A stretch of 64,000 bases of DNA, from positions 29,532,414 to 29,596,413 of the forward strand of contig CM055095.1 of the NCBI GenBank assembly GCA_029204225.1, read 5' to 3'. Shown piece by piece: positions 1 through 10,790 of the stretch (position 1 is the stretch's first letter; each line of letters opens with the position of its first letter). The notes under the pieces are model-generated. The model was not told where the DNA came from, searched no databases, and saw only the letters and a program-made list of their open reading frames with translations. The stretch comes from Diphasiastrum complanatum (Eukaryota > Streptophyta > Lycopodiopsida > Lycopodiales > Lycopodiaceae). The translations under genes and the position numbers were made by a program.

Positions 1-1394
1 GAAGTGTGCACATGTCGTGGATTAGCAGATCGATAGAATGCGCAGCACATGGTGCCCACACAATGGAGGAGTTCTCGCGCATCAGCAACTCTCCCATCTG
101 CCTGCAGTTCGTGGCGTTGTCTATGACAACTTGAACCACGTGCTCAGTCCAATCTCTTGGATGGTAGAGTTCACTGCATCGTAGATGAACTTTGCGGTGA
201 TGGTTGCACCTCCAAGAGTGGCATCCACCCCTCGTAAGAAAACGGTGCATGTTCATGACGGATCTGTGACGAATGTCAGTCCATCTGTCGGACAATATGG
301 AGCAACCATAATTGCAAAACAAATGTTATCAGACACAGGTTAGACACACTTGGCATATCAAGGACGTATAGACTATGAAGACATGCTAGAAAGATGTAAC
401 AAATGCGAAAGAAACTTGCAAAACGAAAAACATAAAAGTTAAGGATTCTTACCTCTGCCATGTTGTTCAAATAGGGCTCAGTTCTCATGTGATAGTCTCC
501 TCCTGCTGGCATAGGAGGCGCGTGCGTATCACCTCCCTCCTAGGAGGTGCCCATGAGGAATCTATTGTTGCTGCCTGACGCATCATCTCTCTGAAGACAC
601 GAGTGTCACCAATGCAAATGGAAAGGTAGCCTTGTAAAAAACCTGGGCTATCGCTCCCAGAGTAACCTCGTGCTAGCACCTCTGCCCCCCTCTATCCAAT
701 GTAGTCTGTTGTGCCCTCGGCCTAACATGTCTTTGCTATGCGTGTGTTGGCGGTCGGGGTCTAAAATGCCATGTGGTGGTATGAATTGGAGCATTGGGGG
801 GTGCATTTGCTGATGGCATGGCTGGTGGTGTGTCTCTCTCCCCACCCGTGCTAGGACCTGCATCTGGGTGTGTGACACCAACAACTGATGATGTTGATGG
901 TTGTGAGGGCTCTGATGGAGTGGCAGACGACCAAGGTGCCCCTACATGTGTGGCAGGCACCGAGTGACTGTCATGGATAGGTGGTGCTGGTGCCCCTCTG
1001 TGACTAGGCCCTAAACCTGTATCCTCTGTGCGGCTAGGCCCTGCACTTGTATCCCCTGCATGCTTAGGCCCTGCACCCTGGACCTGTGAGCTCTGCCCTC
1101 TTTGTTGGAAAATACTATGTGCTAGTCTAAGTGGTTGGCTGGCTGACCCATCATGGCCGTATGTCTCTCGTAGCCTCTCTACTTCAGCGTCTGTAATGGA
1201 GCTGCACACTGATATACCCATGCCCAGCCCATCTGGCCTCGTAACAAATGGGCCTTGACCCTGGTGAGTGACCCAGTGAACTCAAAACTGCAATAGTAGC
1301 ATCTCCATTTGCGGGCACTTGAACCATGGGATGTAGCCACATCCCCTTGTATGAGGTCAGCCTCAACCCACATGCCCTTGCCAACAACTGGCAT
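1..1394 (-). pseudogene. hAT-superfamily transposase remnant (BED finger + DUF659)
   Basis: A cut-and-paste DNA transposase of the hAT superfamily, read right to left and running off the left edge. At 1266-1394 the reading starts with a BED-type zinc finger (KWRCYYCSFEFTG, then KAHLLRG). It continues after a one-base shift into GMGISVCSS (736-1221), a low-complexity Ser/Pro/Gly linker. At 490-650 follows the motif REMMRQAA..WAPPRRE..RTRLL, typical of the segment before DUF659. At 1-300 the DUF659 core is readable in pieces: DRWTDIRHRSVMN, DNATNCRQMGELL and WAPCAAHSIDLLIHDM. At least three one-base frame breaks (near 1240, 205 and 135) and a non-coding gap at 280-485, possibly an intron, separate the pieces. 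The C-terminal dimerisation domain lies outside the window. No terminal inverted repeats were identified. The family is clear; the copy is dead. Confidence 0.85.
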
Positions 1395-2586
1395 GGCGTC
1401 GATGCGACCTATCAGCTACCATGATCACTCAAAGCCCTGCAGAACATACACAAACCATGCAGAGACTTAGTATGTCACGAATTAGGGCTAAACGAATGCA
1501 AAGAAGCAAGCATGAGACTTAAGAAACCCTAAAATTCGCCGTATGCGCCAAACAAAAGTTCTAGGATTAGGGCTAACAAAGACACCAAAAAGCCAACTTG
1601 ACATTTATAAATTGATCTACGTGCACTACAGGCATAAATCGACATTCTTGGCATTCTTGTAGGCATTTAGAAACACAATGTGGCATATAACACCTCAATC
1701 TAACACCTATAGCCTATTTCACAAAAAAAAGAAAAAACACCAAAAGAGGGCACCACTCTCATAACTTCTTCTATGCACCGTAACGGCCTAAACTGACGTT
1801 GTAGGCATTCTTGTAGGTTTCTCCGTGATCACCTCCATCGGAGCCAAGATACGCATGGGTGATATTCTTCTCACCATATTTGTCGCGATAGATTTACGAA
1901 CACTTGCATCATATAGGGTTGTAGTTTTGAACAGCTCTACTATACTCAGTAATACAGGTTCGTAGTTGTATATGCAGTAATTTTCTATTTTCGTTTTGAT
2001 GTAATCAACCTAACATTAAAACCACCTTTCAGGTTATGCATTGGTAGATGTACGGGTACCATAGATTATGGAAAGTCATCTTTATGAAGATTGGAAAGCA
2101 TAACTAATCGGAAAATCAGTAGGGCCTCCCCCTCTTGGATTTATGGATCTATCCAATCAAGTTATAAATGATGGAAGTAAGTTAAGGCTGATTACCATGG
2201 GAATGATATGCGGATCAATAGCCATAGAGATCACTTTCAGCTAGAAGATAAGATTTCAAAGATCCTTGATCTAAAAAATATATTCATCTCTAGGACCAGA
2301 GACCAAATAATGAAAGTTGTAGCAATGAGTCACTGCTAATTCTCGAGGATTTTGAGAGGATTTGCATCTTTCCATTTTGAGAATTTACAAAATGACGACT
2401 ACGTAAGGCTCAAGCCTAAGAACAACACTGAGTGGCATGCCAATCACAATATAATATCCCCGAGAGTGATTTTGTGCCATAATAATTCAAGGGGGAAATG
2501 TTTTACATGTAGACAGTGTTTTTTTGAACTCATGTGGGCTTGGGTGTCTAAAGTACATACTATGAACTACCATATCATGTTGGCAG
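1395..2586. other. Intergenic or intronic sequence, no gene recognised
   Basis: No coding similarity was recognised on either strand. The plus-strand ORF at 2352-2621 (89 aa) only overlaps the first ArfGAP exon in a different frame. If the ArfGAP gene to the right is intact in the genome, this stretch and the hAT remnant would lie in one of its introns, because the upstream exons with the zinc finger are not here. Confidence 0.45.
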
Positions 2587-3620
2587 GTCAGGTCGGTTAC
2601 TCTGGACACTTGGCTTCCTGAGCAGGTTGCTTTCATGCAAGGTATGCTTTGTGCATTTCAATTGTTTGCTGTTGTTCTGTTTGAATTGCACTGTGCTGTT
2701 TTGGTTTTAGATAATTTTGATGAAGCACTGAAGGCCATATAATATAAATCACATTGTGCTATAGTCAGACTTTCCTATGTGAGTAGCTTCTTTAATCAGT
2801 ATTGGTTGTTTCAGGGATGGGTAATGCAAAAGCAAATTTGTTTTGGGAAGCAGAGTTGCCATCATCGTTCAAACATCCCACTGAGAGTGATCAAGCAGGA
2901 CTTGAAGCATTTATTCGAGCAAAGTATGAATAACATATTGTTTACTAAATTGTAAAATTTATTTTTGCAAATCCTGAAAGCATTTATGTGCTAGCCCAGA
3001 TACTGTTGCAATAGAATTTACCTCTGCAATGCATTTGATATAACGCTGAGCCATGAAGGAAAGGGAGGATGCACTGCTATTTTCTGCTTTGCGTTCAACT
3101 TATGACTATTAAAGTTTACTTAAGCATCCTCACATTACGAAACAGAGTGATATTCACCGCATTGCAAATGTCGTACAGGTATGAGGCAAAAAAATGGACA
3201 CCTAGAGATAATTGGTCTTCTTTGGGATCACGTGAGGAGAGGCACCTTTCGGGAGATGATCGTAGGAGCATTGATGGCAGCAAAGGGCGCCGGGCGGCTA
3301 GCCATGATCAAGAGTTCAAACAGGATTATGCTTCAAGTAGTGGAATTGATACAAAATACAACAATACTGAACATCATCAGTATAAGACCAGTTCAGAGAG
3401 GGGTTTCCCAGAGAGTTATCAGCATATTGAGTTGAAGGCATTTGAGGTGACTGAAAGTCAATCGTTTGATCCTTTTCAAAGCAGAATCCGAGAACCTTTG
3501 TATCCCTTACATTCGGTCCAGCAACTGGCTGCACCGGCTGTTCTTGCTCCTCCAGATACTGTAGCCCACATGTCTTATGTAGGTACACCAACCTCCCAAG
3601 CTCTCAGAAGACACATGTAG
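2587..3620 (+). CDS. ArfGAP domain protein (SMAP/AGD5-like), partial, three exons
   Basis: GTPase-activating protein for ARF-type small GTPases, acting in vesicle traffic at endomembranes. Exon a is 2587-2641 (VRSVTLDTWLPEQVAFMQ). Exon b is 2815-2923 (GMGNAKANLFWEAELP to FIRAK). Exon c starts at 3179 (YEAKKWTPRDNW). All boundaries have GT/AG sites and keep the frame: CAA G|GG ATG, and gca aa|g tat. Together they are the second half of the ArfGAP domain of the plant AGD5/NEVERSHED type. Exon c then gives a hydrophilic tail with a charged stretch (EERHLSGDDRRSIDG). It ends either at the TAG of 3618-3620 or at a good donor (AG|GTACAC) near 3582. The zinc finger with its CxxC pairs and arginine finger is not upstream in this window. 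This may be a gene with very long introns or a 5'-truncated duplicate. The open frame and intact splice sites favour a recently functional gene. Confidence 0.8.
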
Positions 3621-5389
3621 GAGGAGCTAACCAGTCACAGTCTATTAGACTTTCTCGACATTTGACTGCTGTTTCTTTAATAGACAGAGTTGCTGTGATT
3701 TAGCGGACTAGATTAGGCAGATTACTAGCTACTCACATTACTATGAAGGCCCTGAAGTTTTGCTGCTGTCAAATTTAAGAAGATAGGAAGACTAGCAAAC
3801 TGTTGTGCATACTGCCAACTGTTTGCAGACATAGAAGCCACTTTTATGTCAATGGGTCATTCGAAGGTTGCTGATAGCATGTCTGTTATTATTATTACAA
3901 TGTTCTTCAAATCCAGCAATGATAAGCGTTGATAGCATTCAATGTAAGATCTCTATTTCTTAGCTCCTTGGAGGTTCTAGCATGAAAAGGATCTTATACT
4001 GTCCAATCTGAAATGTTTTTTTTTGAACTGGGTGACCAAGGAAGTGATTCCAGACATTTTTTCTTCCGAATATTGGAAATTACAGTTGCAGAGGCAGAGG
4101 TTGCACACACCCTGCTGAAGTTGATAGTCGGGAAAATATATCTTTTAGTGGAAGCCACTGAATTTGCTGCACTTTAGTGAATAATGGAAGTATGACGCTG
4201 GTAGTTCAGTGTATAAAGGTTGGTCTGATGCTAGATCAAAGCCTTATTTCATTACCCAGGTGATAATCAAGTGACAACATAATTCTGCTCATGTTAGCCT
4301 TTCTTTAAAATCTCAGCAATCATTACTGTAAGCCATCCTTGTAACACTTTTATAGAAGCCAATAGCACTTTTACAGAAGCCTCATGTTGCCACCTTAATT
4401 CAGTGTACACTTTAGTTATAACCACATCCACTTTCATGTGTCACACTATGTTCAGTATTTAGTCTTCCTTATTATGCAAGCCACATGCATCCACAAGTCT
4501 AGTTGTGAGTGTCTGAACATACACTAGAATAAGACATTTTTGAGTTTATTACTTTATGATCAGAAAGCATTTATTATGTACAGAACGCATTCAAGGATTG
4601 TTATATGTTAGTGAGAAGTCTGAACTGTAAATTGATGCTGTTATTAGAAAATTTATTTCAAACTTTTAAGAGCTAAATGTTTTGTTGTTGCATTAATCAC
4701 AACTGTATTCATAGTTATGTTTTTAAGGGGTTATTAAGGATGTTCTGCAGGTAAAGTCAATGGGTTTATAGCTAACATTGATACTTTTTTGGATATGCTG
4801 CAATTACTTGTCAGCATCCAGTCATTCCAGCACCGTTGAGATTCCACCATTTTTAGCAATGAGTACACCCCTTGTCTATTCCCAGAGATGACTTTGCTCT
4901 AATTATGTCTGCTCTAATTATGTATCTCTAATTCGGTAATAGTCTTCAATAAAACTTGGATGAGTGTCATGCTTTGGAGGAAAAGTGGCCTCGAAATTCC
5001 ATACAGTCCAGTTCTACTAACACATTGACACATTTACCTCCCTTATAGCATCCTTTCAGTTGGTGGCTCACAATTTGTGTCTGAGTTCAGCCTTGCTCAA
5101 AAGTTCTTCCTGCCATGATTTAGTTCTTTTGATTTTGCTTTCTTAACTTGTCTTCCTTTTCACTCTGCTTATCACTCATATTTAAGTGCACTAGTTCTGC
5201 ATTAAGGATTTGTAGTTTATGAACATGACTTAGTTCTTTGGGTTCGTCTTGTACCCTCAATGCTTGGGATAAAATTGTTCCATTGATATCTCCTGAATGT
5301 CTTGGTAGTGGTGTATTCTTAGCCATGGCGTTGATGAGTTTGGTCATGATTGGACTGATCTTGAACAATCAATATCTAGATTGAAACAT
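3621..5389. other. Non-coding stretch downstream of the ArfGAP exons
   Basis: AT-rich sequence without a recognised exon. A minus-strand ORF at 5120-5368 (82 aa, Lys/Gln-rich C-terminus) matches nothing I recognise and may be chance. Further 3' ArfGAP exons could be hidden here, but I could not identify them. Confidence 0.4.
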
Positions 5390-6278
5390 TGTTGTTGCCT
5401 GATTGACAATTGAGATGGGGACCTCGTCTAGTACACTCTCTAAGGTCCCAGAGCAAGTTAGAACGTCAAGGACTGAGCCTCCGACCTGTGGTGAGCCAGT
5501 CAAGTAGTCACAAGTCATGAGCTAGCTCTGGAGCTCGAGTCATGGCCTAGTCAGGAAAGCAAGTTGATTCGGCCGCCGGGACAGCTCTTGGGACCCATAT
5601 CCAGGAGCCAGATTGATTCTGCCAGGCTTGCCAGGCTTAATCAGCAAAATAAAAACTAAGTCCTAAAAAGCGCGCTTTACCAGAAAGCACTATGTTTCAA
5701 ATCAGAGGGGGTGCGCCGAATCACAGCAGAACTATAGGGGGAGTCCGGCAGACAGAAACTTCGGCAGCTCAACCAGCGCCAGGAATCCAGTCACCAAGTC
5801 TCAGCTCCCTCTACCAGCACGAGTCAGGCACAATGCCCAGCACGTGTTGGTGGGCCTGAGACCGGTTAGTCTATGTATGAATGTAACCTCTTCCAAATCT
5901 AATAAAGTTGATCCTTGGGGATGATTACCATTTCGGTTTCGCCTCCGGGACTGGTCCAAGTGGAAGGACCCTTACTATAACCTTTCTACGTCGCTGGCGC
6001 CTAAGGGTCCTCGTCATCGACGTGGGGCTTGCCGCTATGCCAATTGGTCAGTTTGGCGACCACTATGCCTTGAGTTTCATGTGTGGCTTGTCATTGTCTT
6101 TGGTTACCTTTTGGGGACGGATTCTGAGTTGGCTTTCGGGTTGGTTGGGATTCCAGTTTAAGCTTGTTACGTTTCTGAGTTGGCTTTTACGTAAGTGCAT
6201 GATGGATGAATGTTAGACTTAAGCGCGTGTTGGGGAAACTGCTCAAGTCCGAGCGCCCTTTGAGACGCCGGCGCAACA
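5390..6278 (+). repeat. Type 1 LTR, copy A
   Basis: From about 5431 to the end it matches the LTRs at 9325-10224 and 15396-16313 nearly base for base (shared start ctctctaaggtcccagagc). It ends in GGCGCAACA directly before a primer-binding site, as a 5' LTR should. Its first about 40 bases differ from the other two copies although it also starts TGTTGT, so the exact start is uncertain. It holds an AATAAA signal in aatctaataaagttgatcc. A short deletion between TTAAG repeats is present near 6158 relative to the other copies. Confidence 0.8.
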
Positions 6279-6840
6279 TGTGGTATCAGAGCCGACTAGC
6301 CGGTCAGCTACGCAAGTCTCATAGGGATGACCACGTTTTGGGATTTGTCAGGCCAACCGTTGCGCAAGGTGCTGCCCACAGTGTAAGCACGGGTGCGTCC
6401 ACGGTCGGGGTGGTCGGCAGAACGGGGGACTTGATGAGGCAAGGTGCTGCCCTTGAGGTGTAAGCACGGTCAGTTTCCGCGGTTCGGGCCTGGCGCCGTC
6501 TGCACGTAGGACAGATGAGGCAATGTGCTGCCATTAGGTTGGTGAAAGCACGGTCTGTGCCTTGTGGGGTGCGGGGTGACATATTCGAACTGTACGGGTT
6601 AACCATTGATACAGAGATGTTGCTCGAATTCGGGTGTAAAGCACGGGTGGTTAGCTTCCGGTGCGGGATAGCTGCCGATCGTTTAGTTATAAGGGCTATC
6701 GACCAAAAAGTGGTGGGGCGTGACTGAGGCAATGTGCTGCTTAATGGTGAAAGCACGGATGGTTGGATGGATGTTTCCCCGTGGGCTAATTCTGTGATAG
6801 ATTTGTGTGGGCGCGGCTAGGCAAAGGTCCTACGTCCGGT
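6279..6840 (+). mobile_element. PBS and structured 5' leader of type 1 retroelement (copy A)
   Basis: Right after the LTR comes TGTGGTATCAGAGCC, a primer-binding site complementary to the 3' end of initiator-Met tRNA. The following about 470 bases hold five spaced units with the pattern GTGCT(GCC)...(GGTG)(t)aAGCACGG: 6369-6390, 6444-6467, 6535-6551, about 6619-6644 and 6734-6756. Each can fold into a small stem. Several are preceded by GAGGCAAKG. The same array occurs in copy B and, inverted, at 7799-8139. ORFs here are small and shadow-like; I see no Gag. After about 6832 copy A departs from copy B. Confidence 0.75.
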
Positions 6841-6979
6841 CTCAGGGGGGTTTGTGGCTTGAGAGGGATCCTCTGTGTTTGCTTTGGTTGGTATGTTCCG
6901 TTTGTTGTGTGCTTGCTTGGACACAAATGACCTGGTTCCTATTTGGCTCTCAGGTGATGTGAGCGTGCTAAGTTTGGAG

Positions 6980-7798
6980 AGGGGAGTGCGAGTTGCGACT
7001 CAGAGCGAGCTCCAACCAAGTCTCAGCCTCCCTTGCTGGAATGTTGTCATGGCTCTCGCCTTGGCATGCTAGCGCCCCGGAGACTAGGGTCGGTCACACA
7101 CTTGAAATGTAACCTTCTCAGATTTATCAATAAAGTGGGATTTTCCTCAAACTGACTTTGATTACCTTCTGGGTTTCAGTGTTCGGTAAAAGCGCCAGTT
7201 GTAAGGCCGCTTCAAAATTTTTAAGTTGGCACATAGCTGAGGGTCGTATCCCGGGACGCCAACGGTATGCCGTCGGGGCCATTTGGTCCGCGGCGCCAGC
7301 GGTATGCTGTCAGGACCATTTGGTCCAGGAACTGGTTGTCTCCATATCTGTCGCGACTTGTAGTTCTGAGTGTTCCTTGCATGAATGTGAATGAGTTAAG
7401 CTCTTGGGGAATGGGCTCTAACCTGTCGACTGAGTTGGATGGCTTGCTTGGGTGGAAGTTACCTGTTTATGGCTGTCTAGTCTGGCGTGGCGCCAGGTTG
7501 GCTTCCAGCGCTCGTGACGAAGCTTTCAGTTGGTTAAGTATGATGTAAGTCAGACCGCTTGCTTGGAATGGATGTTACTCGTTTGTAACGAAGCTTCGAG
7601 TTGGTTAAGTTTGATGTATGTCGGGCGGCTTGCTTGGAGGGAAGTCACCCACATCGGGACCCTCGATCTGGCATGGCGCCAGGTTGGATCTCAATGTTGG
7701 TTTTCGGAACTTCAAGTTGGTTAAGTCTGATCGTTGTTGGCGAGTTGTATGTCAAGTGGGTTTGGATGGCAAGAGTTGAAGGCTGAGAAGCTAAGTCG
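6980..7798 (+). repeat. Type 2 LTR fragment, plus orientation
   Basis: Matches the middle and 3' part of the type 2 LTR at 12457-13646 (from aggggagtgcg to ctaagtcg) but lacks the first about 360 and last about 35 bases. It contains the poly(A) region tttatcaataaagtggg. A unit of about 36 bp (cggtatgccgtcgggg...tttggtcc) is present twice at 7256-7326, as in the solo LTR at 39702, but only once in the copies at 8140 and 12457. Its right end joins an inverted leader, forming one arm of a large foldback. Confidence 0.8.
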
Positions 7799-8139
7799 TC
7801 GGTCTATATCAATGGTTAACCCTTACAGTTCGAATATGTCGCCCCGCATCCCACAAGGCACAGACCGTGCTTACACCAACCTAATGGCAGCACACTGCCT
7901 CATCTGTCCTACGTGCAGACAGCGCCAGGCCCGAACCGCGAGAACTGACCGTGCTTACACCTCAAGGGCAGTACCTTGACTCATCAAGTCCCCCGTTCTG
8001 TCGACCACCCCGACCGTGGACGCACCCGTGCTTACACTGTGGGCAGCACCTTGCACAACAGTTGTCTTGATGAATCCCACACCGTGGCCATTTCCGTGAG
8101 ATCCGCATAGCTGACTGGCCAGTCGGCTCTGATACCACA
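7799..8139 (-). mobile_element. Inverted PBS and leader of type 2 retroelement
   Basis: Read on the minus strand, this starts TGTGGTATCAGAGCCGACTGG and continues as the same leader seen at 6279 and 10225, including at least three stem-loop units. It belongs to the minus-oriented LTR at 8140-9324. On its left it is joined abruptly to a plus-oriented LTR fragment near 7798, so it is the loop of a foldback. Confidence 0.75.
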
Positions 8140-9324
8140 TGTAGCGCAGGCATCCCAAAGGGAGCCGGGAACCACGACTTAGCTTCCCAGCCTTCAACTC
8201 CTGCCATTCAAACCCACTTGATATACAAGCAGCCAACTCGCCAACAACGATCAGATTTAACCAACTTGAAGTTCCGAAAACCAACATTGAGATCCAACCT
8301 CGTGCCATGCCAGATCGGGGGTCCCGATGTGGGTGACTTCCCTCCAAGCAAGCCGCCCGACATACATCAAACTTAATCAACTCGAAGATTCGTTACAAAC
8401 GAGTAACATCCATTCCAAGCAAACGGTCTGACTTACATCAGACTTAACCAACTGAAAGCTTCGTCACGAGCGCTGGAAGCCAACTTGGCGCCACGCCAGA
8501 TTGGACAGCCATAAACAGGTAACTTCCACCCAAGCAAGCCATCCAACTCAGCCGACAAGTTAGAGCCCGTTTCCCAAGAGCTTAACTCATTCACGTTCAT
8601 GCAAGGAACACTTAAAACCACAAGCCGCGACAGATATGGAGACAACCAGTTCCTGGACCAAATGGTCCCGACAACATATCGCTGGCGTCCCGGGATACGA
8701 CCCTCAGCTATGTGCCAACTTAAAAATTTTGAAGCGGCCTTACAATTGGCACTTTTACCGAACACTGAAACCCAGAAGGTAATCAGAGTCAGTTTGAGAA
8801 AAATCCCACTTTATTGATAAATCTGAGAAGGTTACATTTCAAGTGTGTGACCGACCCTAGTCTCCGGGGCGCTAGCATGCCAAGGCGAGAGCCATGACAA
8901 CATTCCAGCAAGGGAGGCTGAGACTTGGTTGGAGCTCACTCGGAGTCGCAACCCGCACTCCCCTATAGTATTGGTGGTATTCGGCACCCCCCCTCATACC
9001 AAGCACTCTTCTCAAGCTGGTAAAGCACGTTTTTTTCTCTCTTGGATTTTCTCTTTCTAGAAAGTCATTTTCTCTCTCTAGATTTTATTGATCCCCAGGC
9101 TTCCTTTAATCATGCCTAGATCGTGTGAGGTGATTGCACATCGATCTGAGATCTCTGGACTTTGCTAGAACCGATCAAAGATTTTCAGCCATAGGAACTT
9201 GGCGCCGGCTGAATTCTGGTCACAGTGGCGCGTGGAATGGTGCCGGCGCCGTTTGCGCCAGGAGCAGCAAGGGTGCTGCTGGCGTTGGGGACAATGCTGG
9301 CGCCAGTGGCGCCGAAAGTAAAGA
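8140..9324 (-). repeat. Type 2 LTR, minus orientation (5' LTR position)
   Basis: Reverse complement of the LTR at 12457-13646, ending (minus strand) GCGCTACA immediately before the PBS. Contains AATAAA and, near its 5' end, a GC-rich patch with several GGCGCC palindromes (9200-9316). The first about 20 bases of the LTR are missing: homology stops in aaagtaaaga, where the type 1 LTR copy B begins. Either copy B inserted here, or the two were joined through the similar words gattgtaaag and gatgttgtaaag. Confidence 0.8.
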
Positions 9325-10224
9325 TGTTGTAAAGCTGACTCGGGTGCACCCAGCGTGCCCTGTAAGATTCTAAGGGGTGACACTCTCTAAGGTCCCAGAG
9401 CAAGTTAGAACGTCAAGGACTGAGCCTCCGACCTGTGGTGAGCCAGTCAAGTAGTCACAAGTCATGAGCTAGCTCTGGAGCTCGAGTCATGGCCTAGTCA
9501 GGAAAGCAAGTTGATTCGGCCGCTGGGACGGCTCTTGGGACCCATATCCGGGAGCCAGATTGATTCTGCCAGGCTTGCCAAGCTTAATCAGCAAAATAAA
9601 AACTAAGTCCTAAAAAGCGTGCTTTACCAGAAAGCACTATGTTTCAAACCAGAGGGGGTGCGCCGAATCACAGCAGCAGACAGAAACTTGGGCAGCTTAA
9701 CCAGCGCCAGGAATCCAGTCGCCAGGTCTCAGTTCCCTCTACCAGCACGAGCCAGGCATAATGCCCAGCACGTGTTGGTGGCCCCGAGACCGGTCGATCT
9801 ATGTATGAATGTAACCTCTTCCAAATCTAATAAAGTTAATCCTTGGGGATGGTTACCATTTCGGTTTCGCCTCCGGGACTGGTCCAAGTGGAAGGACCCT
9901 TACTACAACCTTTTTGCGTCGCTGGCGCCTAAGGGTCCTCGTCATCGACGTGGGGCTTGCCGCTATGCCAATTGGTCAGTTTGGCGACCACTATGCCTTG
10001 GATTTCATGTGTGGCTTGTCTTTGCCTTTGGTTACCTTTTGGGGACGGATTCTGAGTTGGCTTTCGGGTTGGTTGAGATTCCAGTTTTCTTAAGTCTGAA
10101 TGGTTAAGCTTGTTACGTTTCTGAGTTGGCTTTTACGTAAGTGCATGATGGATAAATGTTAGACTTAAGCGTGTGTTGGGAAAACCGCTCAAGTCTCAGC
10201 GCCCTTTGAGGCGCCGGCGCAACA
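9325..10224 (+). repeat. Type 1 LTR, copy B
   Basis: Starts TGTTGTAAAGCTGACTCGGG and ends GGCGCAACA, followed by a PBS. Nearly identical to 15396-16313. AATAAA occurs in aatctaataaagttaatcc. The five bases before it (aaaga) do not match those after LTR-C (cgatg) or after LTR2b (tgtgg), so no target-site duplication can be assigned. Confidence 0.85.
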
Positions 10225-10790
10225 TGTGGTATCAGAGCCGACTGGCCGGTCAGCTATGCGGATTTCACGGAAATGGCCACTGTTTGGGGTTCATCACGAC
10301 AACTGTTGTGCAAGGTGCTGCCCACAGTGTAAGCACGGGTGCGTCCACGGTCGTGGTGGTCGGCAGAACGGGGGACTTGATGAGGCAAGGTGCTACCCTT
10401 GAGGTGTAAGCACGGTCAGTTCTCGCGGTTCGGGCCTGGCGCTGTCTGCACGTAGGACAGATGAGGTAGTGTGCTGCCATTAGGTTGGTGTAAGCATGGT
10501 CTGTGTCTTGTGGGGTGCGGGGTGACATATTCGAACTGTACGGGTTAACCATTGATACAGAGATGCTGCTCGAATTCGGGTGTAAAGCACGGGTGGTTAG
10601 CTGCCGGTGCGGGATAGCTGCCGATCGTTTAGTTATAAGGGCTATCGACCAAAAAGTGGTGGGGCGTGACTGAGGCAATGTGTTGCTTAATGGTGAAAGC
10701 ACGAATAGTTGGAGGGGTGTCCTATGTGGGCTGATTCTGTGATCAATTTGTATGGGCGCGGCCAGGCAAAGGTCCGTTGGCAGGACCATC
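10225..10790 (+). mobile_element. PBS and structured leader (copy B)
   Basis: TGTGGTATCAGAGCC follows the LTR. The stem-loop units seen in copy A are conserved with point changes, for example gtgctaccc in unit 2 and aagcatgg in unit 3. After about 10773 the sequence departs from copy A. No Gag start is recognised. Confidence 0.7.

Noticed and set aside
736-1221. Ser/Pro-rich 161-aa ORF as an independent gene
   Set aside because: Its start (GMGISVCSSITDAEVERL) continues the BED finger after one base shift, as in hAT transposases; it is part of that remnant.
7267-9000. ORFs of 80-140 aa in the LTR2 copies (also 13020-13352 and 39694-40275)
   Set aside because: They lie wholly inside LTRs, in several frames and on both strands; conservation follows from DNA repetition.
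6206-10409. Repeated ORFs with motifs such as MWYQSRLAGQL or VQGAAHSVSTGAST
   Set aside because: They cover the PBS and leader of retroelements, occur in both orientations and have no start-codon or codon-use support.
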